Origin: Bacteroidota bacterium
Lineage (GTDB): Bacteria; Bacteroidota; Bacteroidia; Chitinophagales; BACL12
Length of the DNA: 64,000 bases
Assembly: GCA_016706255.1 (NCBI GenBank)
Contig: JADJJZ010000011.1
Location: 124,001-188,000, forward strand
Direction: 5' to 3'
In this document: positions 9,502-19,900 of the stretch, piece after piece
How the letters are laid out: each line of letters begins with the position of its first letter
How positions within the stretch are numbered: position 1 is the first letter of the stretch
Program-made: the position numbers and the translations under genes
Notes under the pieces: model-generated
What the model saw: the letters and a program-made list of their open reading frames with translations, nothing else
Told to the model about the DNA's origin: nothing
The model's database searches: none

Positions 9502-10155
9502 TTACCAGTTATTTTTTGCAGCTAAATTTACCAACTGTATTTTACTGCTAATGTGCAGTTTTGTATAAATATTAGCAATATGTTTTCTAACAGTATTAGG
9601 ACTAATAAATAATTTTTCAGCGATGGCTTTGTAGTCGCTTCCTTGTACTAATAACTTTAATATTTCCATCTCCCTGTTCGATAAATCACTAGGCTCTGTA
9701 ACACTTTTTTCGTTTACCAATGGATTAACCATCAGATTTAATGTTTTCCGTGCTATTCTGGGCGACATTGGTGCGCCTTCTTCATAAATGGCCTGTTTCA
9801 AGCCTTCCAAAATTGTTGTAATTTTTTCATCCTTAAGAAAATACCCAGATGCACCGGCCTTTATCGCTTCAAAAAGTTTATCGTCATCATCAAAAACGGT
9901 AAGCATAATAAATTTCACTTCAGGATATAATATGCTCCCATTATAAACGGCCTGTATACCATCCATTTCAGGCATTTCAATATCCATTAATACAATTTCC
10001 GGCCTTGTTTTAGAGGTTGACAATTTCATCTTATCCAAAAAATCTTTTCCATTTACTGCGGTAAAAACAATTTCCACTTCATTGGAATACACAATCTTTT
10101 CAGAAATAGATTGCCTGTTTTGATATTTGTCGTCAACTATCGCAAGTTTAATCAT
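9502..10155 (-). CDS. NarL/FixJ-type response regulator
   Basis: 217 residues. The receiver domain covers about residues 1-120, with acidic pocket residues VDD (8-9), phosphoacceptor Asp58 in VLMDIEMPEMDG, the Thr/Ser switch in FIMLTVFDDD and Lys in GYFLKDEK. A C-terminal LuxR/GerE helix-turn-helix spans about 150-217 (LSNREMEILKLL ... ISPNTVRKHIANIYTKL). It is a DNA-binding transcription regulator activated by phosphorylation. It lies 39 bp downstream of the histidine kinase on the same strand, so the two form a two-component pair. Targets are not visible; the neighbouring secreted-protein genes are only candidates. Confidence 0.93.
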   Translation of the reverse strand: MIKLAIVDDKYQNRQSISEKIVYSNEVEIVFTAVNGKDFLDKMKLSTSKTRPEIVLMDIEMPEMDGIQAVYNGSILYPEVKFIMLTVFDDDDKLFEAIKAGASGYFLKDEKITTILEGLKQAIYEEGAPMSPRIARKTLNLMVNPLVNEKSVTEPSDLSNREMEILKLLVQGSDYKAIAEKLFISPNTVRKHIANIYTKLHISSKIQLVNLAAKNNW

Positions 10156-10194
10156 AAGATGTAAATTTACTCAGGCTTTGCCTGTTCTGAAATA

Positions 10195-13100
10195 CTACAT
10201 TTGAAGTATTTTGTTATGTAATACAGTTAAGTTAATCGTAGTGCCTTTGGATATTCCCGATTGTATATTAATGTTTCCACCAATTTCCTTTGCCCTGGCT
10301 TTCATGTTTTCAAGTCCATAATGTACATGTTCATCAATCTGTAAAGGGTCAAACCCTATTCCATTATCTGCTATACTCAACAAAAATGTACCTTCTAAGG
10401 TAGTGGTTATTTCTACCTCAACTTTACTAGCTTTTGCATATTTGAGGCAATTGTTCGCAATTTCCTGACCAATCCTGAATATATGTAATGCTGCTGAAGG
10501 GCTAAAGGTAACATTCATCATAATCTCCTCTTTAAATACTAAACTGATTTCAGGATTAAACTGCATTTGCTTTTGAAAAAATGCTTTTAACCTGTCACTT
10601 AAATCCTCAACTTCTATGCTTTCTTTATTTAATGCCCAAATGGTTTCACGTAAATTGCTGATTACATGTTGTGCAGTGTTATTTATTTCTAAAAGCCGCT
10701 TTCGCTTCTCGTCTTCGGTATTTACCTTTACCGGATTAATTATCCAATCAATATTTGAATTAATAAAACTTAACTGAGCCCCAACATTATCATGCAAATC
10801 GCGCGATATCCTTTCCCGTTCATCCTGCAGTTTCTTTTGAATTTCAGCAAGTCTGCGCTGCTTTCTGGTATTGTATCTGTTAATTTGCAGCATGACAAAA
10901 ACAAGCAGTGCAACAAACAAAATAATTAACAACATTCTAAACCATACTGTTTGCCAGTAGGGCGGACTAATATTGATATACAATTTCGCCGGTATAAAAT
11001 TCCACACATTATCATTATTACTGGAAATAACTTCAAATACATAATTGCCCGGTGCTAGGTTCGGGTAACGAACAAATCGTTGATTATGTGCATCAACCCA
11101 TGTTTTATCCACACCTACAAGACGATATTTATATTGATTTAAAGCCGGATTCGTAAATTCAATTCCGGCAAACTGAATAGAAACCGTATTTTCATCATAT
11201 TTTAAATGCAACGATTTTAAAAAGGCGTAACTAGTGTCACTTATTAGCGGCTCGTCGTTTATTAATATATTATTTATAAGGGTAATAGGCAAAATCGGAT
11301 TATCAGAAATCGCTTTTGGTTTAAAGTAATTTACGCCTTTAATACCACCTAAATAAAAATACCCGTTAATATCTCGATAAAATGCACCTGTATTAAATTC
11401 ATTTGACTGAACACCATCACTTTTGGTATAATTGCGGAAGGATAATTTATCGTAATTAAATTGGGAAATACCCTTGTTATGGCTCATCCAGCAGTTTCCA
11501 TCTGCTTCAAATAAAATACTGTAAACATATTCATTCGGCAAGCCGTTGCTAGTATTAAAAGTATTTTTCAACTTACCCTGAACATCTAAAACAAATAAAC
11601 CTTTATCCCCGCAAATCCAAATATCACCGTTAGGGTGCTGTGCAATACATTTTACGTTTAAATCAACCGGTAAATCAAGCTTGTGCCAGTTTTCACGCGT
11701 TTTAACATAAGCGCCATTATAACTCCCAACCCATAAATGATTAATTTTATCAGAAAATATATAGTTGGTATTTGCATTAGGAATACTGTCAATTTGTTCA
11801 ATCTTGAATTTGCTACTGTTAAAAGTTCCGCGGTAAATAAAACTATTTCTTACAAAAAGAATGGTAGAATCATTGATTTTTGAAAAACAATTCGTGAAAT
11901 TATCATTGGAGTTAAAATCAGGTTTAATTTTTGTTAAATTGGAAATTACACTTTCATAGTGATTCGTTTTCCAATCTAAAATGCCAACATCATTATCAAG
12001 TGTAAATCCGACTAAAATTTTATTTTCAGATAATGGCATTATCGAATTTACAGCGTCAGCTGGCAAATTCGAATTTTTAGTGTCAATATGTTTAACCAGT
12101 TCATTATTGTCTGTATATACATCTATTCCACCATCAAAATAGCCTACAAATAAATTTTTATCACTTTTGTTTATTGCTTTTACAATGGTAAAATTTTCGT
12201 TGTATGGCGTTAATAATTCGAATTTTTTGCTGTTCATTAAAAAACACCTTACGCCACTTGCTGTAGTGCCTGCCCATAAATTTCCACTGCGGTCTTTAAA
12301 AAGGCAATCGCCAATAGCAATGTTTTCGGCAGGTATTTTACTGAAAACAAATCGTTTTATCGATAAATTTTTCACATCTAGAATAAAAATACCATCGGTT
12401 GTACCGGCATAATAAAGGTCACTGCTATAAGGAATAATACAGTTCACAAAAACCAATTTGTCCCGATCACTTAAATAGGCATCCGTAATTGTAAATTCAT
12501 GTATATTAATACCTTGCTCATTTACATATAATATACTGTTATGGCTACCTGAAATTAAAAAGTTGTTCTCTGATGTAATACAAATCCCACCTAAACGCGG
12601 ATTAAGAAAACGATTAAATTGTTTTGTTTTAATATCGAATTTATAAATGCCACTTACTTCAAGTGCAAGATAAATATTGCCCTGGCTGTCAAACTTCGCA
12701 GTTACACATTTTTCATTATTAATTTCCTTAAAGCCATATTTATTGACAATTTTACCCTGTTTGTTAAACTCAACAATCCCTTCACCATAAATCCACGTCC
12801 AAACATTTCCCTTTTTATCTTCACCAACTATTTTATTAATAATATCTCTGTTTTTTTTTGCCGGATAAAGAAAAATATTATCAAATATTGCGGTTTGCTG
12901 ATAAAATTTACTGATACCGCTGGTGTGTGCAATCCATAAGTTATTCTCAATATCTGCATAAACATCATGTCTGCAATTTTCAGAAATGCTGCTCGAATCA
13001 CCTGAGTTGTTTTTATATATGGTAATATTAAATCCGTCATAACTGCATAATCCATCTAATGTGCCAAACCAAATCAAACCATTTTTATCCTGCGTTATTG

Positions 13101-13215
13101 ACCATACGCTGTTTAATGGCAATCCATCATCTACAGTCAATATTGATGATGGCACTTGTGCAAATGTGAAGTGACAAATCAATAGGAACAGTATACTAAT
13201 AATAGGTTTTATCAT
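10195..13215 (-). CDS. Two-component propeller sensor histidine kinase (Reg_prop/Y_Y_Y/HisKA_3)
   Basis: 1006 residues. Domains in order are a signal peptide (ending FTFAQ), then a large periplasmic sensor of two-component-regulator propeller repeats (for example LIWFGTLDGLCSYDG, NLWAGTTASGVRCF, GDIWICGDKGLFVLD). Next come a Y_Y_Y domain (PALNQYKYRLVGVDKTW, NLAPGNYVFEV), one transmembrane helix near residue 755 and a HisKA_3 dimerisation helix with phospho-His in RISRDLHDNVGAQLS. Last is an HATPase_c domain with N-box EIANNCLKYAKA and G-boxes ADNGIGFD and GLENMKARAKEIGG. It senses an unknown extracytoplasmic signal and passes phosphate to the regulator encoded just downstream. It lacks the fused receiver/AraC part of hybrid kinases of this class. 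Confidence 0.93.
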   Translation of the reverse strand: MIKPIISILFLLICHFTFAQVPSSILTVDDGLPLNSVWSITQDKNGLIWFGTLDGLCSYDGFNITIYKNNSGDSSSISENCRHDVYADIENNLWIAHTSGISKFYQQTAIFDNIFLYPAKKNRDIINKIVGEDKKGNVWTWIYGEGIVEFNKQGKIVNKYGFKEINNEKCVTAKFDSQGNIYLALEVSGIYKFDIKTKQFNRFLNPRLGGICITSENNFLISGSHNSILYVNEQGINIHEFTITDAYLSDRDKLVFVNCIIPYSSDLYYAGTTDGIFILDVKNLSIKRFVFSKIPAENIAIGDCLFKDRSGNLWAGTTASGVRCFLMNSKKFELLTPYNENFTIVKAINKSDKNLFVGYFDGGIDVYTDNNELVKHIDTKNSNLPADAVNSIMPLSENKILVGFTLDNDVGILDWKTNHYESVISNLTKIKPDFNSNDNFTNCFSKINDSTILFVRNSFIYRGTFNSSKFKIEQIDSIPNANTNYIFSDKINHLWVGSYNGAYVKTRENWHKLDLPVDLNVKCIAQHPNGDIWICGDKGLFVLDVQGKLKNTFNTSNGLPNEYVYSILFEADGNCWMSHNKGISQFNYDKLSFRNYTKSDGVQSNEFNTGAFYRDINGYFYLGGIKGVNYFKPKAISDNPILPITLINNILINDEPLISDTSYAFLKSLHLKYDENTVSIQFAGIEFTNPALNQYKYRLVGVDKTWVDAHNQRFVRYPNLAPGNYVFEVISSNNDNVWNFIPAKLYINISPPYWQTVWFRMLLIILFVALLVFVMLQINRYNTRKQRRLAEIQKKLQDERERISRDLHDNVGAQLSFINSNIDWIINPVKVNTEDEKRKRLLEINNTAQHVISNLRETIWALNKESIEVEDLSDRLKAFFQKQMQFNPEISLVFKEEIMMNVTFSPSAALHIFRIGQEIANNCLKYAKASKVEVEITTTLEGTFLLSIADNGIGFDPLQIDEHVHYGLENMKARAKEIGGNINIQSGISKGTTINLTVLHNKILQM

Positions 13216-13406
13216 AATGTATTATTTCAACTGGAATTACCCTTCTTAAGCAGGGTCACTGTAGGTAATTCTCAATAGATGGGATAAAGGTGCTTTAAAA
13301 TTAATCTTTTTCATGTTTACTATAGCGCAAACCATTAAAAATACTGCATATGTATTATTGCCCGGAATCCGGCGTGTATAGAGATTTGTATCATAAATAA
13401 AACATT

Positions 13407-14604
13407 ATGAAAACAAAATTTTATCTGATACTTACTTATTTGATGTTGCAGTTAACCTTTGCTCACGCACAATGGGAAAGCACTGCTCTTGGGCCATTTA
13501 ATGTGGCTGAATTTGCTAACGTTGGTGGTGAATTACATACCTACGGGTTATTGGCAGACTATTCAAGTACTGATAATGGAGATACATGGACAAAAGATAC
13601 TTTGTTAGGTATGGGCACAACTCCTTTTGTTACCGCTTTCACAAAATCTACGGATACCTATTTTAGTGGTGACCCTTACGGACATATTTATGCATCAAAC
13701 GACGGAATAAACTGGAGTTTAAATTATGATTTTGGAATGGTTGCTTCAATTCCATACATGGTGGCAGAAGGAAATAATATTTATGCTGCCATAGATGGAT
13801 TAGGTGTTTTATATTCAAATGATAACGGTGCCTCATGGACCCTTGGCGAAGGCGGGCTTGGAGGAAATAACCATTATATCAGTCAAATTATAATTGTGGG
13901 CAGCGATTTATATATGTCAACCTTAGGCGGCGTTTTAAAATCTACCGATGGTGGCGCTAACTGGGTGGTAAAAAATTCCGGTTTGCCTGATTTAATGCAA
14001 TGGAATCGCCTTCTCGCAAGGAGCTTTACTTACATCCGGTTACGGAGTTGGCGTATTCAGGTCTACCGATTTAGGTGAATCCTGGACTCAAATAACCGCT
14101 GGATTTGATGGATTCTTATTTGTTGGCGGATATTATACCTATGGTGATATTGCAGTTGTTGGCGGCTCATTATGTAAAGCACATTTTTCAACAGACGGCG
14201 GTCAAACCTGGACCCTCATTCCACAAGGAACAGGGAGTGGCTTCGATGTATTTAACAGATTTATTATAGACAATGGCTATTTATTTGGCGCAACTACAAG
14301 CTGGGTTATAAGAGTTTCTTTAGAAGACCTTGGTATTGATGAAGTTGGCATTCAGAATGAAATTAATTCCGGCATTAAAATATATCCAAACCCTGCCGTT
14401 AATACTTTGTATGTTGAAACATTAAATGATATCAATTATCAAAATATGTATATACAAATAACAGATATCAACGGAAAAATTGCAGCCCAATATGCAAATA
14501 GTAATAATGAAATTGATGTAAGTAATCTGCCCAATGGAATTTATTTTCTTACCGCATTATCCGGAGCAGTGCAGTTTCATCAGCAATTTATAATTGCCAA
14601 ATAA
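13407..14604 (+). pseudogene. Secreted BNR/YCF48-like protein with T9SS sorting domain, frameshifted
   Basis: Signal peptide (ending LTFAHAQ) followed by propeller-like repeats with GASW/GANW motifs (STDNGDTWTKD, SNDNGASWTLG, STDGGANWVVK), as in BNR or YCF48-type sensors of sialidase-like fold. The frame breaks near 13998: the frame from 13407 stops at 14078, while the +1 frame continues without a stop (NGIAFSQGALLTSGYGVGVF, then STDLGESWTQ and STDGGQTWTLI). That frame carries the sorting domain (IKIYPNPAVNTLYVE ... GIYFLTA ... QQFIIAK) up to 14604. One extra base (C at 13998) explains it. Joined, the product would be about 398 residues. Either a sequencing error or a recent inactivation. Confidence 0.8.
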
Positions 14605-14633
14605 AATATGAATTACAGACTAAAATTAATATT

Positions 14634-15869
14634 ATGAAAAAATTATTTTGTTTTTGGATAGCCACTTTTTTCTTGTGCACAATAAATGGCTTGTTTGCCA
14701 ATGCTACAGACGACTTATGGGCCGGCTTAAAACAGGCAGATTACGCAAAAGCATTGTCCGCAATTGCAGCTGGTGCCGATGTTAATGCAGACGATCCTGC
14801 ATTTGGTTCGCCGTTAAATTTCGCATCCTGCTGGGCCGATGTTGAGGTAGTTCAAGCACTATTAGACGCAAAAGCAACCTTAAATTATATTGCAGCAGCA
14901 AACGGATATTCACCATTAATGAATGCAGCAGCCTGGGGGAATATTCAGGTGGTCAAAATATTATTAGCAGCAAATGGTGATATGCATGTAAGAAATAAAC
15001 TAGGTCAAACCACACTTGCAGTTGCAATGGGTTCAGGCAAAGTTGAAATAATTGATATGCTGATTAATGCCGGTGCTAATCCTTTGGAAAAATATGATAT
15101 ACTGGCAACAAAAGACCAAACATTGCTGAATGCATTATTGACAGTGATGTATCCAAAAGCAAAAATCGAAAACCTTAAATCAATTCAAACTACTCTTGCC
15201 GGTATGGGGGTTACCTTTCCACCTCGCCTAATTAATGCAACGGAAAGCGATTATTCCACTCCCGGAGAACTTGCTGAATTGTTATTAGAAAATGGTCTGG
15301 ATCCAAATCAAACAGTGCAGGGTGGGTGGGGCAATATTTTAAACCAGGCAATCGATATGGGAAAATATGATGTTGCATTGCAGTTAATTACACACGGCGC
15401 AACTACTAACCCTGATCTAGCCATAACTGTAAAAAATAAAGGAAACGACAATGCCGTTTTTCCGAATGTTGAATATACAAATGGTGATTATCTGCTCGTA
15501 GCCGTAATTTCAGGCAATCTGGAATTTGTAAAATGTATGGCTGAAAAATACCCGGATCTTATTCATAAAAAGTACGATGGCAAAGGTTTTGTTAAATGCA
15601 ATTCTGATAAAATAACAGCCAATTTTACAATTGAAGGAGTTAATTTATTAATGATTGCCGCTGAACATGGAAATTTAGCTATCGTTCAATATTTTTTCGA
15701 AAAAGGATTTGATAAAGATGATTTTGTTGAAGCAAAATGGGATTTTGTCAGCAAAAAACAAGGCACATGCCCCATGTTAACAGTACGTAGAACTATGGGT
15801 TACGCCAAAAGCTCCGGAAATCAGGAAATAATGGATTTAATTAAATCAGCAGGAGGGAAGGGAGAATAA
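14634..15869 (+). CDS. Exported ankyrin-repeat protein
   Basis: 411 residues. Signal peptide (ending NGLFANA), then ankyrin repeats. The clear ones run from about residue 30 to 140 (ALSAIAAGADVNADD, YSPLMNAAAWGNIQVVKILLAANGD, QTTLAVAMGSGKVEIIDMLI). Further repeats come after a less regular middle part (LAELLLENGLDPNQTVQGG, LLMIAAEHGNLAIVQYFFEKG). The leader indicates Sec export, so it probably acts in the periplasm or is membrane-associated, as a protein-binding scaffold. There is no sorting domain. It starts 29 bp after the frameshifted gene and may share its transcript. The partner is unknown. Confidence 0.85.
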   Translation: MKKLFCFWIATFFLCTINGLFANATDDLWAGLKQADYAKALSAIAAGADVNADDPAFGSPLNFASCWADVEVVQALLDAKATLNYIAAANGYSPLMNAAAWGNIQVVKILLAANGDMHVRNKLGQTTLAVAMGSGKVEIIDMLINAGANPLEKYDILATKDQTLLNALLTVMYPKAKIENLKSIQTTLAGMGVTFPPRLINATESDYSTPGELAELLLENGLDPNQTVQGGWGNILNQAIDMGKYDVALQLITHGATTNPDLAITVKNKGNDNAVFPNVEYTNGDYLLVAVISGNLEFVKCMAEKYPDLIHKKYDGKGFVKCNSDKITANFTIEGVNLLMIAAEHGNLAIVQYFFEKGFDKDDFVEAKWDFVSKKQGTCPMLTVRRTMGYAKSSGNQEIMDLIKSAGGKGE

Positions 15870-15889
15870 TTAAAACCCTTACGATAACT

Positions 15890-16046
15890 AAACCAACTTC
15901 GTGCATCTACGAGGCCTTCGTTTCTTTGTGGTTTGGCTGTTCCAACACAAAGTAACAAAGGCCACAAAGTTGCGCTAAGTAAAAAACTTAAATTAAACCT
16001 TCGCGTATCTTCGCGGCCTTGGCGTCTTCGTGTTGTGGCTGTTCCA
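15890..16046. repeat. Intergenic direct/inverted repeat element rich in CTTCG/CTTTGTG
   Basis: Two imperfect direct copies of a roughly 50-bp sequence (15890-15944 and about 15995-16046) each end in GGCTGTTCCA. Between them lies a third, inverted version (reverse complement contains CTTTGTGGCCTTTG). I recall similar CTTCGTGNCTTTGTGG-type elements between genes of many Bacteroidota. Their function is unknown; being between convergent genes, it may act in transcript termination. Confidence 0.55.
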
Positions 16047-16055
16047 AAAATTAAA

Positions 16056-16910
16056 TTAAAAGGTTAATAATAAATTAGCACCTTTAAAACCCATATTAAA
16101 ATTCGGAGCAACCACAACATCTATATTATCCATTTCATGCAACTCCGGCAACAACAATCCGACACCCGCACCTAAAAGATACCCCGCAACAACATCCGTA
16201 TAAAAATGTTTTCCTGCTGCAGTCCTCAAATACCCAACCACCAAAGGCACCGTTGCTGCTGCTCCCCAGGTTATAATTTTTAATCCCCTTTGGTCAGTGT
16301 CCAAATAATAATCATTAATTAATCGCGCAGCAAAAAAACAATTATATGCAGTCGAACTCGTATGCCCACTCGGAAAGGAACTGCTCTCATCTTTATATAA
16401 GCGATAGCTATCTGAATAATTGGTGTTATAAGCATAAGGGCGTATCCTGCTCACAGTGCTCTTTAAAACTTCAGTAATACCCAACGTAAGCAAAGCACCT
16501 TCTGCATAAATTACACCATTCGTAAAAAATATCTTTTTATCCGGTAAGGTAGATAAAATTACCAAACCGCTGATACCAAATGAAACATAGTTAATTAAAT
16601 CACTCATTACATCCGCATGCGCAGCATCCAGCGAATCGAAATACACAACCGACTGCTCAAATGTAGGAATGTTTGTTACAGATAATGCAGATAAATCCGA
16701 TGTCGTTAATGGTATCGGTTTATAAAATAAATCACTGCCAAGAAATAAAAGTGAAGGTGCAAACAGTTTAACTTCATTTTCAAAATTTAAAGCATAAACC
16801 GCTTGCACCTTACTGGTAGTATCTCCAAAGTTTTTGTAATTACCTGCATTAGCTGTTGTAAATAAAACAACACAAAAAAGCAATAACAAAAACCGGAAAT
16901 TATAACGCAT
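16056..16910 (-). CDS. PAP2-family phosphatase
   Basis: 284 residues with a signal peptide (ending TTANAG) and several hydrophobic segments. The three acid-phosphatase motifs are complete: KSTVSRIRP (Lys150, Arg157), PSGH (180-183) and RTAAGKHFYTD (Arg229, His235, Asp239). The family removes phosphate from lipid pyrophosphates or phosphatidic acid, or acts as non-specific acid phosphatase, at the membrane or in the periplasm. Substrate cannot be read from the sequence. It lies 17 bp downstream of the TraB/GumN gene on the same strand, so the two are probably cotranscribed. Confidence 0.92.
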   Translation of the reverse strand: MRYNFRFLLLLFCVVLFTTANAGNYKNFGDTTSKVQAVYALNFENEVKLFAPSLLFLGSDLFYKPIPLTTSDLSALSVTNIPTFEQSVVYFDSLDAAHADVMSDLINYVSFGISGLVILSTLPDKKIFFTNGVIYAEGALLTLGITEVLKSTVSRIRPYAYNTNYSDSYRLYKDESSSFPSGHTSSTAYNCFFAARLINDYYLDTDQRGLKIITWGAAATVPLVVGYLRTAAGKHFYTDVVAGYLLGAGVGLLLPELHEMDNIDVVVAPNFNMGFKGANLLLTF

Positions 16911-16927
16911 AATTTAAAACCAAGCTA

Positions 16928-19900
16928 TTAATAATCGTAATCATAATCGTAACCATAATTAGTACCCGGCAATTCAACCCGCACACGACTGCGACCCGCT
17001 AATTCAATCGCTTTTATGATATCGGTAATTTGTTCCTCCATTTGCTCTTCATCCAAAATTACATCACCATAGTGCACAAAATCAGGTTCTAAATTATAAG
17101 TGCTGTCTGCCATCGGCTGTAATCCAACACAGTCCAAATGCCAGGTTTTATCATTATCTAATTTACTTTTATAAAAATAAATATAACCATGTCCTAACTC
17201 GCAATCAACCTCTCTACGGGTTACAAATTCAATACTGTCCTCCTCATCCGTCAATTCATATTGATATAAAATAGCCTCGGCAATACTACGTTGATTACCA
17301 TAAGCTGTATCAATTTTCGACACAGCCTTGAAATCCGTTAATTTATTAATCACTGTATAACGGTAAGCACGCGTTTTTTGTAAATTCGTCCAAACACTAT
17401 CAGGAACAGATATTTTTGAAGAATACGCCGTCAATGCAGTTTTATAAATGAGCTCATCATTTTTACTTTTATAAATTTTATCGAAATACGTTTTCACTAA
17501 AGGGTCGTCATAAAACTCAGACAGTGCTAAAGTGAAATAGTCAAGCAAATTCGTTGCCCAACCGTACTTCATGTCATTAATATACAAATCGGAATAGTTC
17601 GAACTATAATTTGAACTGTAATTTCTTGAAGAATAGTCACTGCTGAAAATTGAACTGGTTTGATCAGGTCCATAGTGATACTCATCAAAATAATTTTTAC
17701 TTCCAATTAATGATTTCAGCGTTGTAAAATAGTTTTTATTGCGGTAGTTATTATACGAATAACGATCAACTTCATTCGATCCACTCACATTGCGTTTAAA
17801 TTCAGCATTGGCTTCCGCTACTAATTGTTTTTTAAATGGCGCGTATTTGGCAGTATTTAAACTATCCTGCTTTATTACCAGCGACAATAAACGATAGGTT
17901 GCAAAACGATATTCCGGGAAGCCCGAAAAATCTAAAACCTGAGGATACAGTTTCGCTGCCAATTCTAGTGTATCTAAATATCCACTGAAAATATAACTCA
18001 ACGAATTACCATTTTTAGCCAAAGGTGTTTCAACATACAATAACTCCATAAAGGTTGCCAATGCAGTATCTGTTTGTTTAGCCGACAATGCTGATAATAC
18101 TGCTAACTGTATATTCGAAGTATCACCCGCATTAATATAAATTTGTTTTAATGCTGGAATTACAGACTTGTCTTTTAATCCGCCCAAAGCCATTATAAAC
18201 GTTTCCTTTTCAGTGGCCTTGAGTTTGCGGAAATTACTACTGTTTATAAATTCAATCAGCTTAGGTGCATCACTATCAACAAATTGATTCACACGAACCG
18301 ATTTAATCGACTGCTTCCGCAAAACTGAATCTTCACTGTTTAATTGCTCAAAATAGCTATCAGATGCCGTGCTGAAAATAGAACGTCCTGAAATAGAATC
18401 AGAAGGTGTAAACGTATTGTAAAATGTGCTCACAAAAGCACTAGGTCCGTCAACTGAATCAATTACTGTACTCAGTTGAAACAACACATTATCCTTCAAA
18501 ATAAACTTGCGATAAACTGCACGTGTTGAACCGGTATCCGTCACAATAAATTCCAGAGATTGCACAGCACCTTTTTCTTCAAATTTTCTTCTGCTGATCG
18601 TGTAATTGTCGTATGCCACATAATTGCTGTCAAACGAATTCCAAAATTCAATCTTATCATCATAATATCTGAACTTGTGATATTTATGATAACTAACCGC
18701 AATATTTTCAGGTGTAATTTCCGAACTGAAATTACTATGTTTATTTTCAGATAAATAACTCACATCTTTTTCCTCATCTTCATCATCATAACCATAATCG
18801 TATGAATTATAACTGTTGTATTCAATTTCATCAATGGTAAGTAGCGTATCCACCGCAGGCACAATCGTTTTAACACTGAACAACATTGCAGTGTCCGAGT
18901 ATAGTTCAAATGGCCTTGAATATTTAAATGTGGAAGTATTAAAGCTGTTAAAATAAGCGTCAGGCCTTGTTTCACTTGGCGACATACTAGCCAACAAATA
19001 AAAATACGGCCCATTTACCACCACCTTGGTATGTATATAATTAGCATTGCTTTTACTTACCTGCTCATAACTGAGTTTATTATTTACTAATTGATAAGCG
19101 TCACTTGTTACCGCATATTTATCTTTTTTAAATTGTTCGGTAAACATATCCGCAATACGTTTTAACTCAAAACTGTCTTCTTCAAATGAAGAATTATTAT
19201 TGTAATAATAAGTATTTGCATAATAATAATTATCGTTTTCCTGCGCTTGCACCGTTGCAATTGCCTGCTGATTATACACCGATTCATTTTCCAAAACTTC
19301 ATAACTTATATGATTCGCAGGCACCGAAACGCTGAACAATCCCCATTTCGGCGTATAAGTTTCCCAGGTATTTTTAGTTACCGGTTTAAAATTAATACTC
19401 GAAAAAAATGTTTGCATTTCCTTCGATTTAACAACAAACTCACCCAACCCCGACGATTTAAAAATAATTGTTTCAAATGGTGTCACAAATAATTTAATCC
19501 GCAAATAATTGCCGCGTTTTGTTTTACTCACAATATCTAATCCCGGATAACCTGTATTCGATTTAATTGCCGTTTTTGAAACAATATCACCCGGAACATT
19601 TTCAAATAATAAATTATCAATATTCGCTAAAATTTCATCCTGCGTTTGATGTTGCAACATGCCATAATGCGCCATACGAATTACATTGTAATAGGCACTG
19701 TTCGCCATGTCGGGATATAATACATAACTGTAAGTGGCGTTTCCACCTAAATCATACAGCTTACCCGGCGAACTTACTGTAAATAAAGAATCGCTGGCAT
19801 ATTGCATGCTGGTTGGGTGACTAAAATAAATTGCATCGATTTTATTTTTTTCTTTCATGCTTTTTCCTGTAATTTTTCCTTTTACAGGGCGCACGGTATA

